Assembly (NCBI GenBank): GCA_902518165.1
Contig: CABYFB010000004.1
Location: forward strand, 62,001-126,000
Source: an uncultured Pelagibacteraceae bacterium
Lineage (GTDB): Bacteria > Pseudomonadota > Alphaproteobacteria > Pelagibacterales > Pelagibacteraceae
Length of the DNA: 64,000 nucleotides
Direction: 5' to 3'
The notes beneath the pieces were generated by a model. It was not told the origin of the DNA, ran no database searches, and worked only from the letters and a program-made list of their open reading frames with translations. Positions 28,342 to 36,691 of this stretch are shown piece after piece (position 1 is the stretch's first letter; each line of letters opens with the position of its first letter). Made by a program: the position numbers and the translations under genes.

Positions 28342-29583
28342 ATGTCAGCTGAAACTTTTTCTTACAAAGGAATATCTGCAGGTAAATATATTGAAGGTGA
28401 AATAGAGGCTATAAATCAAGAAGAAGCATCTTTTAAACTTAAAGAGCAAAAAATAATCATCACCAACTTAACCAAACTTAAAAAGAAAAAAGCTGAAAAA
28501 GAGAAGGGCAAAAAAAGTAGCTTTTCTTTTGGTAAGAAAAAAGTCACTCCTGCTGATGTAATGCTTTTCTCGAAGCAATTTGCAACAATGGTAAAAGCAG
28601 GTTTGCCAATTTTAAATGTACTTTCTATGCTTAGAGATCAAATAGAACACCCGACTATGAAAGAAATTATTGAAGATATTAGAAAAAGCTTAGAGGGTGG
28701 TATTACTTTGTCTAAATGTTTTGAGAAATACCCAAAAATATTTGATAATATTTATATAAATTTGATTAAAGCTGGAGAAGCCAGTGGTAAACTTGATGAT
28801 TTCCTCTTAAAATTAGTAGATTCATTAGAAAAAAGAGAAAAAGTTAAAAAGAAAATTAAAAGTGCATTAACTTATCCAGTGGTTATGTTTACGGTTGCGA
28901 TAACCGTAATGGTGTTCATGTTAATTAAAGTTGTTCCAGTATTTGCTGAAATGTATGAGGGAATGGGTGTTGCATTACCTACTCCAACAGCTGTTATCAT
29001 GAATGCAAGTAATTTTATGAGAGGTGCTGGTGGATTAACACTCGGAATAGTATCAATAATAGGTTTTGTGATATTTAAATATACTACAACTAAAATTCCT
29101 ACAATTAGATATAAGTGGCATCAACGAGTTTTAAAAATGCCAGTTTTTGGCGATATGATTTTAAAATCATTGATTGCTAGGATTGCATTAATAATGGGTA
29201 ATCTTAGTGCAGCAGGAGTAAACCTTTTAGAAAGTATAGAAATAGCAAAACAAGTAAGTAATAATGATGTTGTCACACAAGCATTAGAAAATGTAAAAAA
29301 AGGAGTTTTCTCTGGGGACACACTTACAAAATTATTTTTAAAAGAACCAGTTTTTCCACCTACCTTCAGTCAGCTAATTTCTGTTGGTGAGCAAACAGGA
29401 AATTTAGATGAAATGTTTACATCTGTATCTTCTTACTATGAAGAAGAATTTGATACAGCTGTTGATAATATGTCTAGTTTAATTGAGCCAATCATGATTG
29501 TATTTATGGGAACAATGATTGGTGGATTAATGATTGCCATGTATTCACCAATCTTTAATGTTGGTGCAATTATCGGTGGTTAA
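28342..29583 (+). CDS. pilC: Inner-membrane platform protein PilC
   Basis: The 413-residue protein has two T2SSF domains (about residues 75-195 and 275-400), each followed by membrane helices. Signatures visible include LFSKQFATMVKAGLPILNVL, LIKAGEASGKLDDFL and QLISVGEQTGNLDEM. PilC sits at the base of the pilus and transmits PilB and PilT motion. It ends in GAIIGG-stop and overlaps the convergent RsbW-like gene by 4 bp. Confidence 0.95.
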   Translation: MSAETFSYKGISAGKYIEGEIEAINQEEASFKLKEQKIIITNLTKLKKKKAEKEKGKKSSFSFGKKKVTPADVMLFSKQFATMVKAGLPILNVLSMLRDQIEHPTMKEIIEDIRKSLEGGITLSKCFEKYPKIFDNIYINLIKAGEASGKLDDFLLKLVDSLEKREKVKKKIKSALTYPVVMFTVAITVMVFMLIKVVPVFAEMYEGMGVALPTPTAVIMNASNFMRGAGGLTLGIVSIIGFVIFKYTTTKIPTIRYKWHQRVLKMPVFGDMILKSLIARIALIMGNLSAAGVNLLESIEIAKQVSNNDVVTQALENVKKGVFSGDTLTKLFLKEPVFPPTFSQLISVGEQTGNLDEMFTSVSSYYEEEFDTAVDNMSSLIEPIMIVFMGTMIGGLMIAMYSPIFNVGAIIGG

Positions 29584-30011
29584 GAATTTAAATTTTTAGT
29601 TAACACTAAATGATTTATCCAAGGCTTCTCACCCTCTTTAAAAACAACAGCATCCATAATTTGTTGAATAAAAAATGTTCCTAATCCGCCTGGTTTAATA
29701 TCATCTATTTTTCTGTGTCTTACATTTTTTTCTTCAACTGGTCTTCCTTTGTCAAAAAAACCAATTTCAAGTTGACCGTTTTCAAGTGAAATTTTAATTT
29801 CCATTTTGTCATCTGTGTCTTCACCTTGATAAGCATGTTTAACAATGTTTTGTGCTGCTTCTGCTATAGCTAGTACTAATTCATCTTTTAAATCTTGATT
29901 AATATTTACTTTTTCAAATACTTCTCTTGAGAATGATCTAACTTCTTTTAAACTTGATGAACTAACAACAAAATCTCTTTGTTCAGTTATGGATTTTATT
30001 GCAACATTCAT
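29580..30011 (-). CDS. RsbW/SpoIIAB-type serine kinase (HATPase_c_2)
   Basis: The 143-residue protein is a GHKL kinase of the anti-sigma class. The N box is LAIAEAAQNIVKHAYQG, and the G boxes appear as IGFFDKGRPV and PGGLGTFFIQQIMD. Members bind ATP, phosphorylate a STAS antagonist and in the classical case hold a sigma factor. It follows the STAS gene by 3 bp on the same strand, so the two are one operon. It lies between pilC and the pilin genes. No sigma factor is visible in the window, so its output partner is unknown. Confidence 0.93.
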   Translation of the reverse strand: MNVAIKSITEQRDFVVSSSSLKEVRSFSREVFEKVNINQDLKDELVLAIAEAAQNIVKHAYQGEDTDDKMEIKISLENGQLEIGFFDKGRPVEEKNVRHRKIDDIKPGGLGTFFIQQIMDAVVFKEGEKPWINHLVLTKNLNS

Positions 30012-30014
30012 TTT

Positions 30015-30314
30015 TCAGTCCAAATTCAAAATTTGTTCAAGTTTTGCCATCATAATTACTTTGAGAACTGATTTACTAATTTCTTTCAGCACAACTTTCG
30101 TTCCAAGTTCAGTTGCTTTTTGGTGACTTTCAATTAAAACTGAGATTCCTGAAGAGTCCATGTATTGAACTTCTTTTAAGTTAAGATGAACTTCTTTTTT
30201 TGCCTCTATTAAAGGCATAATAATTTCTTTTGCTTTCTCGGTTACATCCATATCTATTTCACCATCAAGGTGAACGGTTGATATGTTGTCTTCTTCTGTA
30301 ACTTTATATGACAT
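30015..30314 (-). CDS. STAS-domain anti-anti-sigma factor
   Basis: The 99-residue single-domain protein has the phosphorylation motif YMDSSGISVLI, in which one Ser is the expected target of the adjacent kinase and of SpoIIE-type phosphatases. The pattern fits RsbV/SpoIIAA. It is transcribed away from the pilin gene and shares a 141-bp divergent spacer with it. It is the only STAS protein in the window, while three candidate phosphatases are present (5089, 31684 and 34254). Confidence 0.93.
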   Translation of the reverse strand: MSYKVTEEDNISTVHLDGEIDMDVTEKAKEIIMPLIEAKKEVHLNLKEVQYMDSSGISVLIESHQKATELGTKVVLKEISKSVLKVIMMAKLEQILNLD

Positions 30315-30405
30315 AATTATTAATATTTATTAAATTTCCTTGCTAAATCAACAAAAATGACCCATTTTGATTACAATTGAAGTATAGATATTGCCTTTTA
30401 AAAGA

Positions 30406-30429
30406 TATAATTTATATGTATACACATAT
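30406..30429 (+). promoter_or_regulatory. Candidate -10 element and dyad upstream of pilA
   Basis: TATAAT is present at 30406-30411 with no clear -35 at standard spacing. Just downstream is a perfect dyad ATATGT-ATAC-ACATAT (30414-30429), placed where a regulator could bind at the start of transcription. The message would have a leader of about 35 bases with an AGGA ribosome site before the ATG at 30456. Confidence 0.3.
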
Positions 30430-30455
30430 TTTTATTAATTATAGGATCAAGAATT

Positions 30456-30926
30456 ATGAAAAAAAATAATAAAGGATTTACACTTATAGAATTATTGGTT
30501 GTTGTAGCAATCATAGGAATTTTGGCAGCTGTTGGAGTTGTTGCTTATTCAGGCTATACAGCTGGAGCTAAAAAACAGGCAGCAAAATCTACACATAGTA
30601 ACGTTGTTAAGTACATTTCAGCAGAACTACAAAAATGTAACTTAGGAGAAGCAAATGCAATGGGCGGTAAACTAAATTGTAGTTCAGTGACCCAAACAAA
30701 TATAATTAGTGCAGCTACTGCTACAGATGGACCTTTTGCAGATTTCAAAAACCCTTATAAGACTGCTGATGCAGCAGTAAGAAGTGGTTCAGATACTAGT
30801 AAAGGCGGTTATGTTAATATCGCGGCTAATGGAACTGACAAATTAGACGTTAAAACTTGTTTCACAGTAGACGGAGAGTGTGGAACTTCAACTAACGTTA
30901 TGACAAAAACCATTACTATTGAGTAA
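30456..30926 (+). CDS. pilA: Type IV major pilin (PilA), first copy
   Basis: The 156-residue prepilin has a short leader MKKNNKG followed by FTLIELLVVVAIIGILA, with the essential Glu at +5. After the helix it has a variable head with four cysteines, likely two disulfides. The size is that of a major pilin. It sits first after the divergent STAS/RsbW operon and 23 bp before a second pilin. It is probably the filament subunit, assembled by PilB-PilC and cleaved by PilD. Confidence 0.93.
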   Translation: MKKNNKGFTLIELLVVVAIIGILAAVGVVAYSGYTAGAKKQAAKSTHSNVVKYISAELQKCNLGEANAMGGKLNCSSVTQTNIISAATATDGPFADFKNPYKTADAAVRSGSDTSKGGYVNIAANGTDKLDVKTCFTVDGECGTSTNVMTKTITIE

Positions 30927-30949
30927 TCATTAATTTGAAAGAAAATCTT

Positions 30950-31366
30950 ATGACTTCCAAAAGCTCAGGCTTTACGCTGATTGAGCTTTTGGTAGTCGTC
31001 GCTATTCTTGGTATTATAGCTGCAATTGGTATTGTAAGTTATAATGGATATGTAAGCTCAGCAAAAAAAAGATCTGCTGAAAATGTTATGCAACAAATAT
31101 CTTTGGGGCAAACTGAATATTACTCAGACAACGGATTTTATTACAGAAATAATAGTACTGGCACATCGTGCAATCCAACAAGTACCACATCAAGTGCAAT
31201 AGAAACTAATTTATTAGGTGGTACTGATAGTATTACAAGTGAAATGGGTTACGAACTATGTGTCGCCCTTGATGCAACAAATTATAAAGTTTTTGCAAAA
31301 GAAAATGGTGGTAATTGTGAAATCACTATGACAGCACTTGGTGCTTTTGTAAGAACCAATTGCTAA
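30950..31366 (+). CDS. Type IV pilin, second copy
   Basis: The 138-residue prepilin starts at ATG 30950 with leader MTSKSSG and then FTLIELLVVVAILGIIAA. The ATG is preferred to an in-frame TTG at 30935 because a purine-rich site precedes it and the leader then has normal length. Its head has four cysteines and differs clearly from the first pilin, so this is not a recent duplication. It could be a second major pilin, a competence-type pilin or a minor pilin. The 81-residue membrane gene starts 7 bp later. Confidence 0.9.
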   Translation: MTSKSSGFTLIELLVVVAILGIIAAIGIVSYNGYVSSAKKRSAENVMQQISLGQTEYYSDNGFYYRNNSTGTSCNPTSTTSSAIETNLLGGTDSITSEMGYELCVALDATNYKVFAKENGGNCEITMTALGAFVRTNC

Positions 31367-31373
31367 ACACCTC

Positions 31374-31619
31374 ATGAACTATCAAGAAATTTTAGAAAAA
31401 GTAAAAGTAGCATTTTCGGGGGGATTACCAAAAAATGTTAAAATTTATTTAACTATAAGTTTAGCCTGGATAATATTGATTGGATATTTAACATGGTGGA
31501 ATGGATTAAAAAGTCCAATGCTAGATAAAAGCTTTAGATGGGATGAATGGTTTTGGTTTGGGATAGTCCCAGCTGTATCTCCTTATATATTCTATTATAT
31601 TTGGAAGAAAAAAGAATAA
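31374..31619 (+). CDS. Small two-helix membrane protein, unknown
   Basis: The 81-residue protein has a short amphipathic start, a first membrane helix (about residues 25-42), a Trp-rich loop (SFRWDEWFWFG) and a second helix ending in KKKE. I do not recognise a family. It follows the second pilin by 7 bp and is 64 bp before the ammonium transporter gene, so it is likely cotranscribed with the pilins. Codon use looks like the neighbours. Confidence 0.7.
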   Translation: MNYQEILEKVKVAFSGGLPKNVKIYLTISLAWIILIGYLTWWNGLKSPMLDKSFRWDEWFWFGIVPAVSPYIFYYIWKKKE

Positions 31620-31683
31620 TAACCTATTTTGAGCATCTATTTTCTATGATGTATACTTTTTTATAATAACCTAGAGGAAAAAT

Positions 31684-33834
31684 ATGGAGAGTGTTGATCT
31701 GCAGTCAGTAAAATCATTTGTTGATACCCTTTGGGTTATAGATTGTGCAATTCTTGTTTTCATTATGCAAGCAGGTTTTATGTGTATGGAAACAGGTCTT
31801 TCAAGGCACAAAAATAGCATTAACGTTGCTCTTAAAAATGCGGCTGACTTTGGTCTTGCGGTTGTAATTTTTTGGCTATTTGGTTTCGGCCTGATGTTCG
31901 GAAAAAGCTTTAATGGATATTTTGGAACTGATTTATTCTTTTTTAAAACTGATCAAGCTGAATACATGACATATTTTGTATTCCAAGCAATGTTTGTTGC
32001 TACTGCAGCCACAATTGTTTCAGGTGCGGTTGCTGAAAGAATGAAATTTAATGGATATTTAATAATTACAATTATTGCTACAGGAATAATATATCCAATT
32101 GTTGGTCATTGGGCATGGTCTTCTAGTTATTTAAATAATATTGATGCAACAAGGCAATTACTTGCTGTCACGGGACAAGTAAAAACAACTGGTTGGTTAA
32201 CAGATATAGGATTTGTTGACTTTGCAGGAAGCACAATAGTTCATTCTGTTGGAGGATGGATTGCACTATCTGCTGTTTTAATTTTAGGTCCAAGAATAGG
32301 AAAATATTCAGATGCAAACAAAGGAAAATTCACAGGATCAAGTTTCCCTTTAGCAGTTTTGGGAACTTTAATTTTATGGTTTGGATGGTTTGGTTTTAAT
32401 GGTGGAAGTAATGGAGCTATGGATGAAGCAGTTCCTTTAATTTTAATAAATACATTTCTTGCTGCTTCATTTGGATTATTAACTGGTTTAGGAATTTCAT
32501 TTGCATTATTTAAAAAACCAGATCCTTACTATGTAATTCTTGGACCACTTGCTGGTTTAGTTGCAATCACAGCAGGATGTAATTCAATGACATCAGTGAC
32601 TTCGATCTTTGTTGGGATCATAGGAGCGGTAGTTGCAATTTTTGTAAACGAATTTTTAAATAAATTTGAAGTAGATGATGTTGTTGGAGCAGTACCTGTT
32701 CATTTGGCAGCAGGGGTTTGGGGCACAATTGCAGTAGGATTATTTAGTGATCTTGAAATACTTGGAACAGGATTAACTAGATTAGAACAAATCAAAGCAC
32801 AGTTTATTGGAATAGTTTCAATTGGTCTATTCTCATTTTTTGGGTCATATATTTTATTGAAAATTTTAAATTACTTTTATCCATTAAGAGTAAGTCCGTT
32901 ACATGAAGAGTTAGGTTTAAATATTGCTGAGCATAATGCAACTTCTGTAGAACATGATTTAATTACAATTTTAGAAAAACAGTCTGAATCCGGTGACTTA
33001 ACTATTAGAGGTCCACAAGATCCATTCACTGCAGGGGGTGTAATTGGACTTTATTACAATAGATTGATGAGCAAACTAGAGACAAGTGAAGCTGAAAAGA
33101 AAGTATGGAGAGACAGAATATCAAATGAAGTAAAACTTGCAGTAAAAGTACAAGAAAACTTTTTACCTAAGAGAAATTTAGAAAATTACCCTGTGCACGG
33201 AATTAATATTGCTGCTAGAGAAGTTTCTGGAGATTTCTTCAGTTTCTATCCCCATAATGATAGTGTTTACTTTATTATTGCAGATGTTGCGGGTAAAGGA
33301 ATTCATGCCGGGATGGTAATGGCAAAAGCATCAACTCTTTTTGAAATAATGTCTAGAGACCAAGTAGATCCAGATGAAATGATGTTTCATATGAATAATG
33401 ATCTGTTTTTAACTAAAACTGGAGGAATGTTTGTTACAAGTATATTAGGAGAATATAATATGAGGACAGATGAAATAAGATGGGTAAATGGAGGTCATCA
33501 GCCAGCTATAATTAGATCATCATCAGGAAATTATCAGCAATTTGAGAGCAACTCTCCACCCATGGGAGTAATACTTCAAAAAGATAAATCGATTTATAAA
33601 ACTCACAAAGTTAAGCTAGAAAATAACAGGTTTTGCGCTTTCACTGATGGTTTATCCGAAAGCTTAAATAGCTCAGGTGAGGAAATAGGAATAGATGGAT
33701 CAATTCAAATAATTGAGAAAAACTTCAATAAAGATATAAAAAAACAACTAAACGAAATCACAAAAGAAGTAATGAAAGCTGCAGGTGAAAATAGATTAAG
33801 TGATGATTTGACGTTAATTTCGATTGGAAAATAA
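31684..33834 (+). CDS. Ammonium transporter fused to SpoIIE/PP2C phosphatase, first copy
   Basis: The 716-residue protein has an Amt channel (about residues 10-410), a helical linker with a DPFTAGGVIGLYYNRLMSKL stretch, and a SpoIIE/PPM phosphatase (about 500-716). Amt marks: GFMCMETGLSRHKNSINVAL, the first pore His in DFAGSTIVHSVGGW and the second in VPVHLAAGVWG. Phosphatase marks: VSGDFFSFY, IIADVAGKGIHAGM, FTDGLSESLN and the final LSDDLTLISIGK. All metal-binding aspartates appear present, so both halves should be active. The likely role is to dephosphorylate a STAS protein in response to ammonium flux (inference). An RBS, AGAGGA, precedes the ATG. Confidence 0.93.
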   Translation: MESVDLQSVKSFVDTLWVIDCAILVFIMQAGFMCMETGLSRHKNSINVALKNAADFGLAVVIFWLFGFGLMFGKSFNGYFGTDLFFFKTDQAEYMTYFVFQAMFVATAATIVSGAVAERMKFNGYLIITIIATGIIYPIVGHWAWSSSYLNNIDATRQLLAVTGQVKTTGWLTDIGFVDFAGSTIVHSVGGWIALSAVLILGPRIGKYSDANKGKFTGSSFPLAVLGTLILWFGWFGFNGGSNGAMDEAVPLILINTFLAASFGLLTGLGISFALFKKPDPYYVILGPLAGLVAITAGCNSMTSVTSIFVGIIGAVVAIFVNEFLNKFEVDDVVGAVPVHLAAGVWGTIAVGLFSDLEILGTGLTRLEQIKAQFIGIVSIGLFSFFGSYILLKILNYFYPLRVSPLHEELGLNIAEHNATSVEHDLITILEKQSESGDLTIRGPQDPFTAGGVIGLYYNRLMSKLETSEAEKKVWRDRISNEVKLAVKVQENFLPKRNLENYPVHGINIAAREVSGDFFSFYPHNDSVYFIIADVAGKGIHAGMVMAKASTLFEIMSRDQVDPDEMMFHMNNDLFLTKTGGMFVTSILGEYNMRTDEIRWVNGGHQPAIIRSSSGNYQQFESNSPPMGVILQKDKSIYKTHKVKLENNRFCAFTDGLSESLNSSGEEIGIDGSIQIIEKNFNKDIKKQLNEITKEVMKAAGENRLSDDLTLISIGK

Positions 33835-33913
33835 TATTTCCCCATTTTGATCTAATTTATTTTGTATGTTTTTTGTATAAATGATACGATTTATAAAAAA
33901 CAATAAGGAAATT

Positions 33914-34243
33914 ATGTTTAAAAAAATAGTCTTAACTATAGGTTTTCTATTATTTAGCACTAATTTATTTGCAGCCCAAACGCAAATCGCACAAGTAAAT
34001 GGTATGATATGTATCAAGTGTCAAAAAATGGTCACTGAAGCATTACAAAAGGCTTGTCCTGATGCTACAGTTAATGTTTCTTGGCCAGAAGGGGTTGCGG
34101 TATCTACTTTTGCAGATAAATCAAATTTATCTGAGGATGAATATAAAAACGCAATTTTAGGTACTGGATTTGAAGTAGTTAAAGTAATTAGTGTTGATGG
34201 CATAATTACAGACGCTGAAGAAGCAAGAAAACTTATAGATTAA
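33914..34243 (+). CDS. Exported heavy-metal-associated (HMA-like) small protein
   Basis: The 109-residue protein starts at ATG 33914, with AAGGA upstream, rather than at 33881. A signal peptide ends at LFA|AQTQ. The mature part has an HMA-type loop GMICIKCQKMV, with a CxxC metal site, then CPDATVNVSWPEGVAVSTF. It therefore resembles a periplasmic metallochaperone or mercury/copper-binding protein. It sits between the two Amt-phosphatase genes, 80 bp after the first and 10 bp before the second. The reason for this pairing is unknown. Confidence 0.85.
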   Translation: MFKKIVLTIGFLLFSTNLFAAQTQIAQVNGMICIKCQKMVTEALQKACPDATVNVSWPEGVAVSTFADKSNLSEDEYKNAILGTGFEVVKVISVDGIITDAEEARKLID

Positions 34244-34253
34244 AAAAAATTTT

Positions 34254-36491
34254 ATGACTGTAGCTGAACTCCAAATTTTGGTTGATAAGCTACAGTCTAA
34301 AATAAGTCAGTTAGAACTCACAAGTAAAGGAGCAATCAAAGCAACAGAGTTTAGATTAGAAGCTGTACTACAAGCGAATTTAGATACATTTTGGTTGTTA
34401 ATTTGCGCTATTTTAGTTTTCTTGATGCAGGCTGGATTTATGTGTTTAGAATCTGGTTTATCAAGAAGTAAGAATAGTATTAACGTTGCTCTTAAAAATA
34501 TTACAGATTTTGGAATAGCTGTTGTTACTTTTTGGGCTTTTGGTTTTGCATTGATGTATGGAACCAGTGTGATGGGCTTGTTTGGTAATAAATTTTATTT
34601 TTTTACAACCAAGGTCGCTGGTTATCAAACATATTTCGTATTTCAGGCAATGTTTGTTGCAACAGCAGCAACTATCATATCTGGAGCTGTTGCTGAGAGG
34701 CTTAGATTCTTCTCATACGTAATAATTACTTTTATAACTTCAGGAATTTTATACCCAATAGTAGGCCACTGGGCGTGGGCTTTTGATTTCACGAATCCAA
34801 CAGTAAAATTTGGTTGGCTAGGTAAAATGGGTTATTTAGATTTTGCGGGTGCATCTGTTGTTCATTCTGTTGGAGGTTGGGTGGCATTAGCAATATTACT
34901 CATTATTGGAAGTAGAACAGGTAGATTTAGAAAAGATAAAGATAAAAAATTGTTTCAAGGAAGTAATACACCCATTGCTGCTCTTGGCGCTTTAATTTTA
35001 TGGTTTGGTTGGTTTGGATTTAATGGTGGCGCAAATGGAGCAATGGATTTAAAAATTCCATTAATATTAATTAATACCTTTTTATCAGCATCATTTGGTT
35101 TAATCTTTTCAAGTGCAATGGGTATTATCGTAATGAAAAAACCAGAGCCATTGTTTATGATTACAGGTCCTTTGGCTGGTTTAGTTTCGATTACAGCAAG
35201 TTGCGCCTATGTTAATCCATCAGAGGCAATATATATTGGAGCAATTGGAGGAATTTTATCAGGCTCAACAATTATTTTATTAGAAAAATTAAAAATTGAT
35301 GATGTTGTTAGCGCTATACCTGTTCATCTAGTAGGAGGTATGTGGGGAACTATATCAGTTGCGATATTTGGTGATTTCGAAATGATGGGATTAGATAAAA
35401 CAAGATTAGAACAATTAACAATTCAAATCATAGGAACATTTAGCATTGGTGGATTTTGCTTTTTTGCTTCATACATAATTTTTAAATCTATAAATTATAT
35501 TTATCCACTTCGAGTAGGTAAAATCCAAGAGGAGCTTGGTTTAAATATATCAGAACACAACGCATCAACAGATACTCACGAATTACTCGAAGTACTAACC
35601 AATCAAGCAAAAACCGAGGATTATTCATTAAGAGCTCCCCAAGATCCATTTACTGATAGTGGTATTATTGGTACCCAATACAATTTTTTGATGGAAAAAT
35701 TAGAACAAAGTGAAAAACAAAAAAATAAATGGAAAAACCGAGTTTCATCTGAAATTAAATTAGCAATGAATGTGCAGAGACGTTTAATGCCAAATAGAGA
35801 TTTGTCTAATTATCCAATTTATGGACTAAATATTCCAGCCAGAGAAATTTCAGGAGATTTTTACGATTTTTATTTACACGATGATCTTGTTTATTTCACA
35901 TTGTCAGATGTTTCTGGCAAAGGAGTTAATGCTGGTATGGTTATGGCTAAGGCAATTACTTTATTTAAAATTTTTTCTAGATTAAAATTTAAACCTAATG
36001 AAATCCTACTTGAAATGAACAATGATTTAAATGAAACTAATCCGCCAGGCACCTTTATAACCTCAATAGTCGGATGCTATAATATTAAAACAGACATTAT
36101 TGAAATTGCAAATGCAGGTCATCAACCAGCTTTGTTGAGAAAAGGAAAGGATTTTGTTGAATATTCATCTTCTTCTACTCCTCTTGCAATAGTAAAACAT
36201 AAAAATGAAAATGTTTATAAGCTAGATACTTTTAAATTAGATGGGGGAAGAATATATTGTTTTACTGATGGTTTTTCAGAATGTCTAGACGAAAATAAAA
36301 ACGAAATAGGTATTGATGGAGTTAAGAAACTTTTACTTAATCATCAAAATTCTTCTTTACAAAAAGAACTTGAAAATTCTACAGAGGAAATAAGACTTAA
36401 AAGTCTCAAAAAAGATTACAAAGAGACTGGTATAAAAGCAAATAACGATATACTTGATGATGATTTAACTATCATCGGAATTGGGCATTGA
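34254..36491 (+). CDS. Ammonium transporter fused to SpoIIE/PP2C phosphatase, second copy
   Basis: The 745-residue protein has the same plan as the 31684 gene: Amt channel (about 45-435), linker with DPFTDSGIIGTQYNFLMEKL, and phosphatase (about 520-745). It has both pore histidines (DFAGASVVHSVGGW, IPVHLVGGMWG) and the aspartate motifs REISGDFYDFY, SDVSGKGVNAGM, FTDGFSECLD and LDDDLTIIGIGH. It differs in an N-terminal extension of about 40 residues, predicted helical, and a longer C-terminal segment. Divergence from the first copy suggests an old duplication kept in use. A decayed phosphatase tail follows at once. Confidence 0.93.
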   Translation: MTVAELQILVDKLQSKISQLELTSKGAIKATEFRLEAVLQANLDTFWLLICAILVFLMQAGFMCLESGLSRSKNSINVALKNITDFGIAVVTFWAFGFALMYGTSVMGLFGNKFYFFTTKVAGYQTYFVFQAMFVATAATIISGAVAERLRFFSYVIITFITSGILYPIVGHWAWAFDFTNPTVKFGWLGKMGYLDFAGASVVHSVGGWVALAILLIIGSRTGRFRKDKDKKLFQGSNTPIAALGALILWFGWFGFNGGANGAMDLKIPLILINTFLSASFGLIFSSAMGIIVMKKPEPLFMITGPLAGLVSITASCAYVNPSEAIYIGAIGGILSGSTIILLEKLKIDDVVSAIPVHLVGGMWGTISVAIFGDFEMMGLDKTRLEQLTIQIIGTFSIGGFCFFASYIIFKSINYIYPLRVGKIQEELGLNISEHNASTDTHELLEVLTNQAKTEDYSLRAPQDPFTDSGIIGTQYNFLMEKLEQSEKQKNKWKNRVSSEIKLAMNVQRRLMPNRDLSNYPIYGLNIPAREISGDFYDFYLHDDLVYFTLSDVSGKGVNAGMVMAKAITLFKIFSRLKFKPNEILLEMNNDLNETNPPGTFITSIVGCYNIKTDIIEIANAGHQPALLRKGKDFVEYSSSSTPLAIVKHKNENVYKLDTFKLDGGRIYCFTDGFSECLDENKNEIGIDGVKKLLLNHQNSSLQKELENSTEEIRLKSLKKDYKETGIKANNDILDDDLTIIGIGH

Positions 36492-36619
36492 AAATTATAG
36501 AGCAAAATTTTAATACAGATTCTAACGAATAATTATCAGATATATCAAATACGGTAATTAATACTGCTGTGGATAATTAGCTAAGTGACGACTTAACCTT
36601 AATATCTATAGGTAAATAA
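36491..36619 (+). pseudogene. Remnant of a SpoIIE phosphatase C-terminus
   Basis: Translation from 36491 gives about 42 codons that align along their length with the end of the first Amt-phosphatase. It begins KIIEQNFN (against QIIEKNFN) and ends LSDDLTLISIGK then stop, identical to that protein's last 12 residues. Two in-frame TAA/TAG stops interrupt it, and no start is present. Many third-codon differences are synonymous, so the copy diverged under selection before decay. It begins on the last base of the second Amt-phosphatase stop codon. It probably records a third copy or an earlier end of the second. Confidence 0.8.
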
Positions 36620-36691
36620 CAATCTAAGTAAAATAAACCCGCGATCAAATATCATATATAATAAGTATATCTTAGAAAATATATTTCTGAT

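Noticed and set aside
29580-30314. A sigma factor gene expected next to the RsbW/STAS pair
   Set aside because: None found on either strand nearby; the neighbours are pilC and a pilin.
31662-31667. TATAAT directly before the first Amt-phosphatase as its promoter
   Set aside because: No -35 at the right distance, and transcription would start inside the ribosome site.
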